Assembly: GCA_964606855.1 (NCBI GenBank) | Contig: CAZSHM010000014.1 | Coordinates: 1-33,401, forward strand | Direction of reading: 5' to 3' | Source of the DNA: UBA7185 sp964606855 | Lineage (GTDB): Bacteria; Bacillota; Peptococcia; Peptococcales; Peptococcaceae | DNA: 33,401 bases | In this document: one piece after another, positions 25,162 to 32,916 of the stretch | Layout of the letters: each line of letters opens with the position of its first letter | How positions within the stretch are numbered: the stretch's first letter is position 1 | The notes under the pieces: generated by a model | The model's input: only the letters and a program-made list of their open reading frames with translations | Databases searched by the model: none | What the model was told of the DNA's origin: nothing | Made by a program: the position numbers and the translations under genes

Positions 25162-26193
25162 TCAAAGCCCCAACTCCGCGTACACGGATCGGATAAAGCT
25201 GACGTCCGCCCATTTGGCGAGATCATAGTCGTCCTGGGGCGCGATCGCCTTGTGCCGAATCAAAAATTCTTTTCGCTCCTCCAACAGGGCGAGGCTCTTG
25301 TCGGTGAGCTCCGGGATCCGCTGAAACAGCTGTTCCGCGTCGAAGGATTTTGCGAACTCCTCCGCGGTCGCTCCGTAGACGCCCGCGGCGGTCGTCTCCA
25401 AAAACTCCTGCCTGTGCTGCCCGATCTCGATCCCTGCCTGCACCAGCTCCCGCAGATACGCGCGCACGATTTCCGGATGCGCATAGGCAAACGGTTTTGT
25501 GCAGGTGATCACCAAAACCGCGTTGTTGTTCTTATTCGGGATCGCCGCCTGCTCCTCGCCGGAAAGGAGGTTCCGGAACAGTCCGGCTTGATCATGCCGG
25601 ACCGCTTTGACGGAGTTTGCGAACGCCGCGTCCGCGCGCCCGTCCTCCACTGCGAGAAAGTCCTCTGTCAGAAAGTCCTCGGTCGGGAAACCCGCTCCGC
25701 TCTTTTTTGCGCCATGCACTTGCTCCATGCGGATGTTTGCCGCGGACACAAATACCGGCTCCGTATCTTTCAGCGACAGGTTGTAGTAGGCCAGCGCCTC
25801 CTCAAAGCCGCACAGCGCGGTGAAATACCGGAAGTCGATCACGGCCTCCTTCCGCACCGGCAGCGCAAGTTTCCGCCCTTTTAGCTCCTCAACGCAGGAA
25901 ATATCCGAGTCGGTTCGGACATAAATGCCCCTGGCTTCCTTTTGATAGGTCACCCCCAGAAGCACACAGCGATCCCCCTTGGACTGCGCCCACAGGGGAG
26001 GAATATTCCCGCCGTCGCGGAAATGCAGCGGGAACGTCTGGGTGTAATGCGCGTCCCGGTACGCGGGATCCATCTCCTGCAGGATGCAGACCTCGGCGTC
26101 CACGCGCCGCAGCGCTTCGCGCAGCGTTCCTTTCCGGATCAGGTACTCCGTGGCCGTCCCGACGGGACAGCGGCTGAAAACTGTCTTGACCAT
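25162..26193 (-). CDS. DszB-like protein, putative C-S cleaving (desulfinase) enzyme
   Basis: The 343-residue product has the periplasmic-binding-like fold of NMT1/SsuA proteins, but no signal peptide or lipobox: it begins MVKTVFSRCPVGTATEY. Compared from memory with Rhodococcus DszB (2'-hydroxybiphenyl-2-sulfinate desulfinase), it lines up end to end: CP near the N-terminus, H-aromatic-T, an Arg before GGxIPPL, LLGVT, LKGRKLALP, LALLEERKEFLI and a C-terminal KWADVSF. DszB's active-site Cys27, His60 and Arg70 correspond to C9, H49 and R59, with the same 10-residue His-Arg spacing. This suggests a cytoplasmic enzyme releasing sulfite from a sulfinate, though a non-catalytic binding role is possible. 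It is the last gene of the TRAP operon, 96 bases after dctM; no ABC permease or ATPase is near. ATG at 26191-26193 after AGGGAG. Confidence 0.75.
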   Translation of the reverse strand: MVKTVFSRCPVGTATEYLIRKGTLREALRRVDAEVCILQEMDPAYRDAHYTQTFPLHFRDGGNIPPLWAQSKGDRCVLLGVTYQKEARGIYVRTDSDISCVEELKGRKLALPVRKEAVIDFRYFTALCGFEEALAYYNLSLKDTEPVFVSAANIRMEQVHGAKKSGAGFPTEDFLTEDFLAVEDGRADAAFANSVKAVRHDQAGLFRNLLSGEEQAAIPNKNNNAVLVITCTKPFAYAHPEIVRAYLRELVQAGIEIGQHRQEFLETTAAGVYGATAEEFAKSFDAEQLFQRIPELTDKSLALLEERKEFLIRHKAIAPQDDYDLAKWADVSFIRSVYAELGL

Positions 26194-26220
26194 CTCTCTC
26201 CCTTCTTCCCCGGTACGGCA

Positions 26221-26254
26221 ATGCAGGCCGCTCTAGGGGGAAAACGGCCTGCAT
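26221..26254. other. Strong stem-loop between dctM-like and DszB-like genes
   Basis: ATGCAGGCCG (26221-26230) and CGGCCTGCAT (26245-26254) form a perfect 10-bp stem with a 14-base loop. There is no T-run after it on the minus strand, so it is probably an RNA stability or processing element that sets the level of the last gene separately. Confidence 0.65.
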
Positions 26255-26289
26255 GCGCCTATCCGAGCATTGCGTGACATTTTTCTGGA

Positions 26290-27582
26290 TCAGCCCGCGC
26301 CCAGTGAATCGAACAGATTCACAAAGAACCAGGAGATCTGCGGGAAAAAGCCGACGATAAACAGACAGAGGATCAGGCCCGCCATGAATGGCAGGATCGC
26401 CCTGGTGATATCCAGGATCGATATCCCCGTCATAGAAGATGCCACAAACAGATTGGAGGCCACCGGAGGCGTCACATAGGCGATCGCGAGCGCGAGAATC
26501 ATGATAATGCCGAAATGGATCGGGTCAATTCCGACACCGCTCGCCACCCCGTAGAGCAGGGGCCCCAGGATGACCACGCAGGGGGTCGTCTGAACAAACA
26601 TGCCCGCGAGGAACAAGATCCCGAAAATCAGGGTCAGGATGACGTACTTGTTGGTCGAGATCCCGAGGAAGAACGCGTTGATCGCTTCTGTCACGCCCTG
26701 GATCGCGAAAATTTTCCCCAGCGCCGCCGAAGGCGCCAGTACCAGCATAGTTCCGCCGATAAAAATCGCGTTCTCCCGGTACATTTCAAACAGCGCACTG
26801 AGTTTCAGTTCCCGATAGTAGAACGCGCCGATCACAATCCCGTACACAACCGAGATCACCGCTGCTTCCGTAGCGGAGAAAATTCCTCCGTAGATCCCGC
26901 CCAGCACGACGACCGGCATCAAGATCGCCGGCCAGCCGTCCTTTAGAGCGGCCCAGAATTCTTTGAAGGTCGGCTTGTTTTTCCCGCGGATATGATGTTT
27001 TTTGCAGTAGAGATAATTGACGGCCATCAGGACTGCGCCTACGACCAGCGCGGGGCCGATTCCGGCGATAAACAGCGTTCCCACCGAGACATTTTCGGTC
27101 ACGGCGTACAGAACCATCGGAAAGCTCGGCGGGACGATAATCCCCAGACTGCCCGCCGCCGCGACCAGCGCCACGGCATAGTATTTATTGTATCCGTTGC
27201 GAACCATCTGCGGGATCATGACCGCGCCGATCGCCGCCACCGTGGCGTTCGCGGATCCGGATACGGCGCCAAAGAACATACAGGCGAGGATCGCAACCAT
27301 GCCCAGACTGCCGGTCACGCGCCCGACCAAACTGTTCGCGATCCGCACAAGCCGCTTCGACAATCCGCCGCTGTCCATGACCGCGCCCGCCAGCATGAAA
27401 AAGGGCATCGCAATCATCGTAAAGTCGGTTACACCGGAATAGAAAACTTCTGCGATATACGAATCGGGGACAATCGGTGTGATCTGGATCATGATCAGCA
27501 GCGGCAGGGACAGAGCGACCCCGATCGGCACGCCCAGCGCGAGAAAAAGAAACATGGTAACGAACAGGACGACCGTTGCCAT
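26290..27582 (-). CDS. TRAP transporter large permease (DctM family)
   Basis: DctM is the membrane subunit carrying substrate and sodium ions in tripartite TRAP transporters. The 430 residues are almost entirely hydrophobic, consistent with 11-13 membrane helices, and show family motifs: LGVPIGVALSLPLL, AMPFFMLAGAVMDSGGLS, FGAVSGSANATVAAIGAVM, LGIIVPPSFPMVLY and IAYVTPPVASNLFVAS. The ATG at 27580-27582 is 2 bases after the dctQ stop, typical coupling of the small and large permeases. Confidence 0.95.
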   Translation of the reverse strand: MATVVLFVTMFLFLALGVPIGVALSLPLLIMIQITPIVPDSYIAEVFYSGVTDFTMIAMPFFMLAGAVMDSGGLSKRLVRIANSLVGRVTGSLGMVAILACMFFGAVSGSANATVAAIGAVMIPQMVRNGYNKYYAVALVAAAGSLGIIVPPSFPMVLYAVTENVSVGTLFIAGIGPALVVGAVLMAVNYLYCKKHHIRGKNKPTFKEFWAALKDGWPAILMPVVVLGGIYGGIFSATEAAVISVVYGIVIGAFYYRELKLSALFEMYRENAIFIGGTMLVLAPSAALGKIFAIQGVTEAINAFFLGISTNKYVILTLIFGILFLAGMFVQTTPCVVILGPLLYGVASGVGIDPIHFGIIMILALAIAYVTPPVASNLFVASSMTGISILDITRAILPFMAGLILCLFIVGFFPQISWFFVNLFDSLGAG

Positions 27583-27584
27583 TC

Positions 27585-28148
27585 CTATTCACCGCCCTTT
27601 TTCAGCGAGGCCCGATACTCGGCCTCGCACGCTTCCAGATCGATCGTCGGCTTTTTATAGCCAAGTTGATGCTCTTCCTCGCGATAGAGCCGTACAATAT
27701 CTTGCACGCATCGAATCCCCGTCAGAATCAAGCCCAGAGAGACCACGAGATAGCACAGCGCATAGGGGATGTGAAGCAGCGGGGTCGCGCCGCCCGTCAT
27801 CATTCTTATGATATCAAAAAGTCCTTTCTGAATCCAAACGCAAAAAACGATAAAGATGACGTCCGCGAGAATCAACAGGAATTTTTTTACTTTGAACGGC
27901 ATTGCCATCGGCAGCGCATCGATACAGATCTGCTTGCGGTGCGTCACCGCGGCGGCGACCCCTGTGTAGATCATCACCAGGAAGAGGAAGGTAGACAATT
28001 CTTCGAGCCAAGTGATCGAAGCGTTAAAAATATATCTCGAGATCACTTGCCCCAGCAGTAAAACCGTGATCACCATGAAAGTCGCCGCGGAAAGATAGGA
28101 CTCCCATTCATTCAGCCAGTACGTGAACGTCTTTTTCTCTTTCGGCAT
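27585..28148 (-). CDS. TRAP transporter small permease (DctQ family)
   Basis: DctQ bridges the extracytoplasmic binding protein and DctM. The 187 residues predict four membrane helices (about 20-40, 50-70, 88-108 and 128-148) with the conserved NASITWLEELSTFLF and HRKQICIDALP. I use the ATG at 28146-28148 (GAGGTG 5 bases upstream) rather than the GTG two codons earlier. It has a basic N-terminus and a charged cytoplasmic tail of about 35 residues. Confidence 0.92.
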   Translation of the reverse strand: MPKEKKTFTYWLNEWESYLSAATFMVITVLLLGQVISRYIFNASITWLEELSTFLFLVMIYTGVAAAVTHRKQICIDALPMAMPFKVKKFLLILADVIFIVFCVWIQKGLFDIIRMMTGGATPLLHIPYALCYLVVSLGLILTGIRCVQDIVRLYREEEHQLGYKKPTIDLEACEAEYRASLKKGGE

Positions 28149-28196
28149 ATGCACACCTCGTTTCTGTCCGCCGAGCCATCCGGCACAGCGCGTTTC

Positions 28197-29291
28197 TCAT
28201 AGGCCAAGCGTCTCCTCGGCATCCGCTACAGCGCTCTGCAACTTCTCCCAGCGCTCCGCTCCCATCGTTTCCTCGCACATGGGCCACACGTTCTCCTTCA
28301 TCGCGTCCGAGAACAGCGCCAGTTCCTCCGCGGTGGGCGTATAGAATTCCATCCCTTCGTCCTGCAGCAGCGCCTTGTACTTCTCCGTGACTTCCTTCAT
28401 CTTGTCCTCGCGAAGCTGCTGGCACTCCGCGCACAGTTTTTTCACGGCCTCCTGATCCTCTTCCGACATCGCGTTGTAGACATCCTCGCGGATAAAATAC
28501 GCGAACGCGGTAAACATATGGTTGGTCTCTGTGCAGGTCTTCTGCACCTCATACAATTTTTGATTGTAGATGTTGGTCACCGGATTTTCCTGCGCCTCGA
28601 CCAAATGCTGCTGTAAGGCGGTGAACAGTTCGGAATACGGAACACTCTGCACGCTTGCGCCCAGTGCCTCGAACGTGGCGATATAGATCGGGTCGGGCTG
28701 CACGCGAATTTTCACGCCCTCCAAATCTGCCGGCGTCTTGATTACCTTGTCGGCGTGTGTCAGCTGGCGGAAGCCGTTGTCGGAGAGGTAGAGCGGCACA
28801 ATGTCCCCGATGTCTGCGCAGGCTTTCGCCATCATATCCTCCCCGATCTCCCCGTTCAGGATCGCGTCCGCCACATCCTGGTTCTTAAAGAGATACGGCA
28901 CATTGAGTTCCGCGAAGGCATTCGTAAAGTCAGCGAGGGAGCCCGTTCCCATCTCTACAATGTCAAACGCGCCGGATTTGAGCCCTTGAATCTGCTCATT
29001 CGTGTCGCTGGCCAACTGTCCGTCCAAAAAAATCTGAACCTCATACCGTCCATCCGTCACGATCGGCAGCTGTTCTATAAAATACTTTTCCGCCACCATC
29101 AGGTTCAGCTCTTCATCGTTCCACATCGCGCTGGAGTTCGAATTTGCCATCTTCAGCACGATCGGCTCCGTCGCCGGCGCCGTGCTCTCCCCGGCGGACT
29201 GCGCGTCGTCGGCGGATCCGCACGCGGTCAGCGTGATGGCGAACACCGCTGTCGCCAAAAGAATCAGTCCCTTTTTCGCCCTGCCCTTCAT
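28197..29291 (-). CDS. TRAP transporter substrate-binding lipoprotein (DctP family)
   Basis: DctP proteins capture carboxylate-type (sometimes sulfonate) ligands outside the membrane and deliver them to DctQM. The 364-residue product begins with a basic stretch, a hydrophobic segment and the lipobox LTAC with C24, so it is a membrane-anchored lipoprotein. Typical DctP segments are QIFLDGQLASDTNEQIQGL, LEGVKIRVQPDPIYIATFEALGASVQSVPYSEL (the ligand-binding region, with the arginine that usually pairs with a carboxylate) and LQQHLVEAQENPVTNIYNQK. AAAGGAG precedes the ATG by about 10 bases. It is the second gene of the operon; the ligand cannot be read from sequence. Confidence 0.94.
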   Translation of the reverse strand: MKGRAKKGLILLATAVFAITLTACGSADDAQSAGESTAPATEPIVLKMANSNSSAMWNDEELNLMVAEKYFIEQLPIVTDGRYEVQIFLDGQLASDTNEQIQGLKSGAFDIVEMGTGSLADFTNAFAELNVPYLFKNQDVADAILNGEIGEDMMAKACADIGDIVPLYLSDNGFRQLTHADKVIKTPADLEGVKIRVQPDPIYIATFEALGASVQSVPYSELFTALQQHLVEAQENPVTNIYNQKLYEVQKTCTETNHMFTAFAYFIREDVYNAMSEEDQEAVKKLCAECQQLREDKMKEVTEKYKALLQDEGMEFYTPTAEELALFSDAMKENVWPMCEETMGAERWEKLQSAVADAEETLGL

Positions 29292-29322
29292 CGAAACACA
29301 TCTCCTTTAATTTTTAGATTTT

Positions 29323-30540
29323 TCATCCGGTCCTCACGGCACAACCATTCTCCGTGATCACCGCCATGGCACTCGCTTTTTCGTAAACCTCCGGAATAAA
29401 TTCGTTTCCGAGCCCCGGAGTGTCCGGGATCTCAAAATACCCGTTTTTCGGCGCCGGGTTGTATTGTGTGATTCCCAGTTGACATCGGGAGCGCAGATTC
29501 TGATTGTACTCGTGGATGACAAAGTTCGGGATAACCGCCTCTAAATGGAGCGCCGCGGAAGTGGACAAGGGTGTCCCGCACACGTGCGGCTGCACCATGA
29601 CATCGTAGGGAAACGCCATGTCGCAGATCTTTTTTGTCTCCGTAAAGCCGCCCGAGGAACCGATATCCGGCTGAATCACACGCAAGGAGTCGTTTTCAAA
29701 GTATGGTACATACTGCCATCTGGAATAAATCCGCTCCCCGCTGGCCAGCGGAACATCGGTGTGCGCGGCAATGTACGCCGCTGTATAGGCATTCGGTGTA
29801 TTCGGCTCCTCATAGTAAAAGATCCCGTACGGCGCAAGGAGATTCGCCAGCTGTACCGCGCCGGTCGCGCTGTTGTGCGAATGGGCTTCCACAATAATGT
29901 CGACGCTGTCCCCCACAACACTTCGCACCGCGTCCATGCGCTGCTCCGCAAGGCGCAGCATCTCTTTGCCGACAACCGTTCCGCACAGATCATAGGCCGT
30001 ACGGTTTCCATTTCTGTCATACTCCAGGAAATCCACCTTGACCGCGTCGAATCCTTCTTCCACCGCCAGCGCGCAGCAGTCCTTCAAGTCGCCGATGCTC
30101 CTGCAGGCTTCAAATTCGTCCATTGTGAACGGCGCTCTCCAGCCGTGCTGAATCTGGCTCGCGTAAGAACGGATTCGCGAACGCGTTTTGCCGCCCAGCA
30201 ACGCATAGACGGGCAGCTGTAAGGCTTTCCCCTTGATATCCCACAGCGCAATGTCGATCGCGCTGATCGCCGCAAAAATAATCGGTCCGCCGTTGTATCC
30301 CCATGTCGTGGTCGAGTACAGAATCTGCCAGATCGTTTCGTTCTCCATCGGATTCCGTCCGATAATTTTTGCGGCCAGATCCTTCAACATTCCGAATGCC
30401 GCGGATGAACCAGTTCCAAATGCAAGACACGCTTCTCCGTCTCCGTAAATGCCCTCGTCGGTATGCACTCTGCAAATCACGGGCTGCCATCCCGGCGACA
30501 CCGTCTTGATCTGCAGGACATCCACCTTGGTAATGATCAA
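29323..30540 (-). CDS. Enolase-superfamily enzyme, mandelate racemase-like
   Basis: These enzymes remove the alpha-proton of a carboxylate, held by a magnesium ion, leading to dehydration or racemisation of sugar acids. The 405-residue product (IITKVDVLQIKTV...) starts at a TTG (30538-30540) with AAGGGGGA upstream; the frame beyond it crosses the promoter. The capping domain is followed by a barrel with KVD at K168/D170 and metal ligands E218, E244 (YYEEPNTPN) and E269 (ASGERIYSR). H220 sits where galactonate-type dehydratases keep a catalytic His. A His-Asp dyad is D292 (IQPDIGSSGG) and H319 (VQPHVCGTPLS), with E344. The first metal ligand is Glu rather than the usual Asp. It is the first gene of the TRAP operon, so it probably acts on what the transporter imports. 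Confidence 0.9.
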   Translation of the reverse strand: MIITKVDVLQIKTVSPGWQPVICRVHTDEGIYGDGEACLAFGTGSSAAFGMLKDLAAKIIGRNPMENETIWQILYSTTTWGYNGGPIIFAAISAIDIALWDIKGKALQLPVYALLGGKTRSRIRSYASQIQHGWRAPFTMDEFEACRSIGDLKDCCALAVEEGFDAVKVDFLEYDRNGNRTAYDLCGTVVGKEMLRLAEQRMDAVRSVVGDSVDIIVEAHSHNSATGAVQLANLLAPYGIFYYEEPNTPNAYTAAYIAAHTDVPLASGERIYSRWQYVPYFENDSLRVIQPDIGSSGGFTETKKICDMAFPYDVMVQPHVCGTPLSTSAALHLEAVIPNFVIHEYNQNLRSRCQLGITQYNPAPKNGYFEIPDTPGLGNEFIPEVYEKASAMAVITENGCAVRTG

Positions 30541-30601
30541 AACCGAAATCCCCCTTCCCGCGTGAACGCTTGCAGTGCAGACGCCGCGCCTTCTCCCTTT
30601 C

Positions 30602-30630
30602 AATATAACAGGCCATCCGCAGGATGTAAA
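30602..30630 (-). promoter_or_regulatory. Promoter of the enolase-TRAP-DszB-like operon
   Basis: On the minus strand TTTACA (30630-30625) and TATATT (30607-30602) are separated by 17 bases; the TTG start of the enzyme gene lies about 62 bases downstream of the -10 box. Confidence 0.82.
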
Positions 30631-30643
30631 ACAACTGCTGCTA

Positions 30644-30672
30644 TGGTCATTTACAAGTATTTGTGATAGAAT
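30644..30672 (+). promoter_or_regulatory. LysR gene promoter with candidate LysR binding site
   Basis: TGGTCA (30644-30649) and TAGAAT (30667-30672, extended by TGA) are separated by 17 bases. The imperfect inverted repeat TTACAAGTATTTGTGA (30651-30666) sits between them and about 20 bases upstream of the divergent -35 box, the usual place for a LysR-type operator with T-N11-A symmetry. Confidence 0.65.
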
Positions 30673-30722
30673 AAGTCTGCGGGCACGGGAGTCCATCCAG
30701 GTTTCTTTCGGGGGGTGAGCGT

Positions 30723-31604
30723 ATGGAACTGAAGCAGCTGTCCTATTTTGTGAAGGTATTCCAGGTGGGGAGTTTTTCCGCAGCAGCCGAGCAGTTGTAT
30801 ATCTCTCAGCAGGGATTATCCATGTCGATGAAACGGCTCGAGGATGAATTGGGCTGCCCGCTATTTCTCCGCGAGCATCATTCTGTGACGCCGACCGAGG
30901 AGGGCATCTATCTGTACGAAAAAGCAAGCCGGATTCTTGCGATTTCTGACGAGTGCACAGAACACTTTCAAAAAAAATATAAGCAGAACGAGATCCTGCA
31001 CATCGCCATCAGCACGGAAATTCTCGGCATCCTGCCGCTCCCTTTGCAGGAGATCCTGCGGAACAAGCGCAGCGATTTTGCAATCGAACTTGCCGTTGGA
31101 TCCGGTCGTGTCTGCGAATCCTACCTCGATAGTGGGCAATGCTTTTTAGGGTTTGTCTGCGGCCCGATCGACGAGCGAAAATACCGGGCAAAGCTGCTTA
31201 TGACACGGGACTATTTCTATATCATGAACCTCCGCCATCCTCTGGCGGAGAAACCGTTTCTGGAAATTACGGATTTCAGGGACCAGCCTCTGATCTTCCC
31301 GGATAAAGATACGAAAATCTACCATGAATTTTCCGCCTTATGCAGGCAGTACGGCTTCAAGGCAGATTTTGATATTGTTTCCGGATCGCAGACGTATGCG
31401 CATAACGTCGTGAAACAGGATACGGCGCATATCGGCCAAATTCTGGACTTCTATGCGGAGACCATCCACGATCCGAATGTCGTGCTGAAGAAATTGCACG
31501 GCTGCGATCTGAAATGGAAGTTGTATCTGGTCTCTCCGCGCAGACATTCTCTCACGCAGAAGGAAAAGGAATTCCAGAGAGTCGCGCTCCAGAGTTTTCA
31601 TTAG
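30723..31604 (+). CDS. LysR-type transcriptional regulator
   Basis: The 293-residue product has a winged helix-turn-helix at residues 1-60 (MELKQLSYFVKVFQVGSFSAAAEQLYISQQGLSMSMKRLE is the hallmark order) followed by an effector-binding domain of two alpha/beta lobes. LysR regulators commonly control the divergent neighbour and sense its substrate, so this one most likely switches the enolase/TRAP/DszB-like operon. The ATG at 30723-30725 has GGGGGGTG upstream. Its base composition is less GC-rich than the housekeeping genes. Confidence 0.94.
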   Translation: MELKQLSYFVKVFQVGSFSAAAEQLYISQQGLSMSMKRLEDELGCPLFLREHHSVTPTEEGIYLYEKASRILAISDECTEHFQKKYKQNEILHIAISTEILGILPLPLQEILRNKRSDFAIELAVGSGRVCESYLDSGQCFLGFVCGPIDERKYRAKLLMTRDYFYIMNLRHPLAEKPFLEITDFRDQPLIFPDKDTKIYHEFSALCRQYGFKADFDIVSGSQTYAHNVVKQDTAHIGQILDFYAETIHDPNVVLKKLHGCDLKWKLYLVSPRRHSLTQKEKEFQRVALQSFH

Positions 31605-31637
31605 AGCCCGCCGCGCCGGGACGATGCGATCGTATGA

Positions 31638-31811
31638 CAGTACCATCCATTTGTAAAATTAGAGGATTCTGATGAATTGGCCGAGGAAAAACGCATCCAT
31701 AATGAGGAAAATCCTGCAGAAACGGAGTATATGCCGGCAAAAAACGCAGCCATGTTCGCCCCCCCTATGATGCGGGCGGCGCCGGCGGACAGGCCAGGCC
31801 GGATGTCATGA
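31638..31811 (+). pseudogene. Coding-like remnant without start codon
   Basis: A 57-codon stretch after a TGA (31635-31637) reads as a plausible protein end: acidic and helical first (VKLEDSDELAEEKRIHNEE), then NPAETEYMPAKNAAMFAPPMM, closing at TGA 31809-31811. There is no start codon or ribosome binding site at its front; the first ATG is at codon 32. It could be the tail of a lost gene. The family is not recognised, and chance cannot be excluded. Confidence 0.35.
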
Positions 31812-31824
31812 GGAAAGAATGGAT

Positions 31825-31860
31825 GAAAAAAAGTGGCTTCGCGTTTTTGTGCGAAGCCAC
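31825..31860 (-). terminator. Distal tandem terminator for the membrane-protein pair
   Basis: On the minus strand a perfect 10-bp stem GTGGCTTCGC/GCGAAGCCAC (31860-31833) with an 8-base loop is followed by seven T's. Confidence 0.88.
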
Positions 31861-31871
31861 CCTGTGCGAGC

Positions 31872-31909
31872 GAAAAAGGAGCTTCCCCGCCGGAGTGGGG
31901 AAGCTCCTT
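31872..31909 (-). terminator. Proximal tandem terminator for the membrane-protein pair
   Basis: On the minus strand AAGGAGCTTCCCC/GGGGAAGCTCCTT (31909-31876), a perfect 13-bp stem with an 8-base loop, runs straight into a T-run, 11 bases after the gene's stop. With the next hairpin it forms a double terminator. Confidence 0.92.
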
Positions 31910-31920
31910 GGCGCTCAGAG

Positions 31921-32238
31921 TTACTCCTTCTTCCGGAAGAGCGCCGCCCGCACCACACCCTTCGGATCCTGCACCAACAGCACGACCAGCCAGATCACCA
32001 GCCCCAGTGCCACCACGGATAACCCGAGATACAGATCATTGAGCATCTCCAGCGGCGTGGGCGTGAAGTATGCCGCATGTAACTCCAAATAGGAAAAAAC
32101 CGCGTCCACCAGCCACATCAGGGACGCACCCCAGTAGAGCCAGCATAGAATCCCCAGTTTCATCTGGCTTTGCGGCGCGTTCTTATACCAGAGCGCTGTG
32201 ACGATCACGGCAGCAAACACCGTCACTAAAAGTGTCAT
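31921..32238 (-). CDS. Small membrane protein of unknown function (second of a pair)
   Basis: The 105 residues predict three membrane helices: about 2-18 (LLVTVFAAVIVTALWY), 27-50 (KLGILCWLYWGASLMWLVDAVFS) and 66-91 (LGLSVVALGLVIWLVVLLV), ending in a short basic tail VRAALFRKKE. There is no cleavable signal peptide. The ATG at 32236-32238 follows AGGAG by 8 bases and lies 4 bases after the stop of the upstream gene, so the pair is co-translated. I do not know the function. Confidence 0.82.
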   Translation of the reverse strand: MTLLVTVFAAVIVTALWYKNAPQSQMKLGILCWLYWGASLMWLVDAVFSYLELHAAYFTPTPLEMLNDLYLGLSVVALGLVIWLVVLLVQDPKGVVRAALFRKKE

Positions 32239-32242
32239 ACCG

Positions 32243-32650
32243 CTACTCCTGTACCGGCTCCGGCTCCTTCAGCGCGCGTTTCTCCAGCACCGAAGTGATG
32301 ACCACCATGCCAACCCAAACCGCCGTTACCAGAACCGCCATCCCTACGCCTACTGTCGCCATCTCCTGCAAAAGCACCGCGAGCGCCTGCGGGCTGCCCG
32401 CCGCCGTCAAAAACGGAGCCCACGGCACGATCTCTCCATGCCACAGGTGTTCAAACACCAAGAGCACCGTTCCTCCCCAGAGAAGATTGGAAAGCCAGCG
32501 CAGTTTTCTGGAAAACGGTAGGCGCTCTGCCACCGTGCCATCCTTCAACTGCACCTCAGACGAGACTGCCTTCTGTTCTTTCTTCTCCACCACTTTCGTT
32601 GCAACGGTCGCAATCACCGCTTCTGCTGCAGGTACTAAAAAACAGCCCAC
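32243..32650 (-). CDS. Small membrane protein of unknown function (first of a pair)
   Basis: The 135-residue product starts at a GTG (32648-32650) 6 bases after GGAGGGAG; the frame continues upstream through the leader but without a better start. It has a short hydrophobic N-terminus with one cysteine (GCFLVPAAEAVIATVATKVV), a charged stretch (22-50), then membrane helices at about 52-68 and 95-117 joined by FEHLWHGEIVPWAPFLTA. The conserved-looking FEHLWHGE may hold functional histidines. I believe similar pairs of small genes occur in other Clostridia, but no role is known to me. Confidence 0.78.
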   Translation of the reverse strand: MGCFLVPAAEAVIATVATKVVEKKEQKAVSSEVQLKDGTVAERLPFSRKLRWLSNLLWGGTVLLVFEHLWHGEIVPWAPFLTAAGSPQALAVLLQEMATVGVGMAVLVTAVWVGMVVITSVLEKRALKEPEPVQE

Positions 32651-32676
32651 TGTTGTCTCCCTCCTCACAAAGATTG

Positions 32677-32709
32677 CCGTGCTGCATTGCGCACACAATG
32701 GCTGCACGG
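32677..32709 (-). other. Hairpin in the leader of the membrane-protein pair
   Basis: CCGTGC/GCACGG (32709-32704 with 32682-32677) and inner CATTG/CAATG (32700-32696 with 32689-32685) form an 11-bp interrupted stem ending about 15 bases before the ribosome binding site. It may control translation. A second hairpin CTTTTCTGAAGAAAAG lies at about 32727-32742. Confidence 0.5.
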
Positions 32710-32916
32710 ACAAAACAGAAACACACCTTTTCTTCAGAAAAGATATGCACCTTCTGGCACACCTGTATCCGACATACCCAACTCGGCCGCAGCCGTGCTC
32801 CCGCCCGTCTTTGCCTCCGAGATCCTTTTCGCGCGGCAAATGCCCCTGGCACGCATTCCTGCCGCCGCCGGAAACGCCGCTGCGCTCCCGATCTACTTCC
32901 TTCTGGAAACAAATTC

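Noticed and set aside
31552..31740. Short minus-strand open frame after the LysR gene
   Set aside because: No ribosome binding site, overlaps the LysR end, and the plus-strand remnant explains the coding look better.
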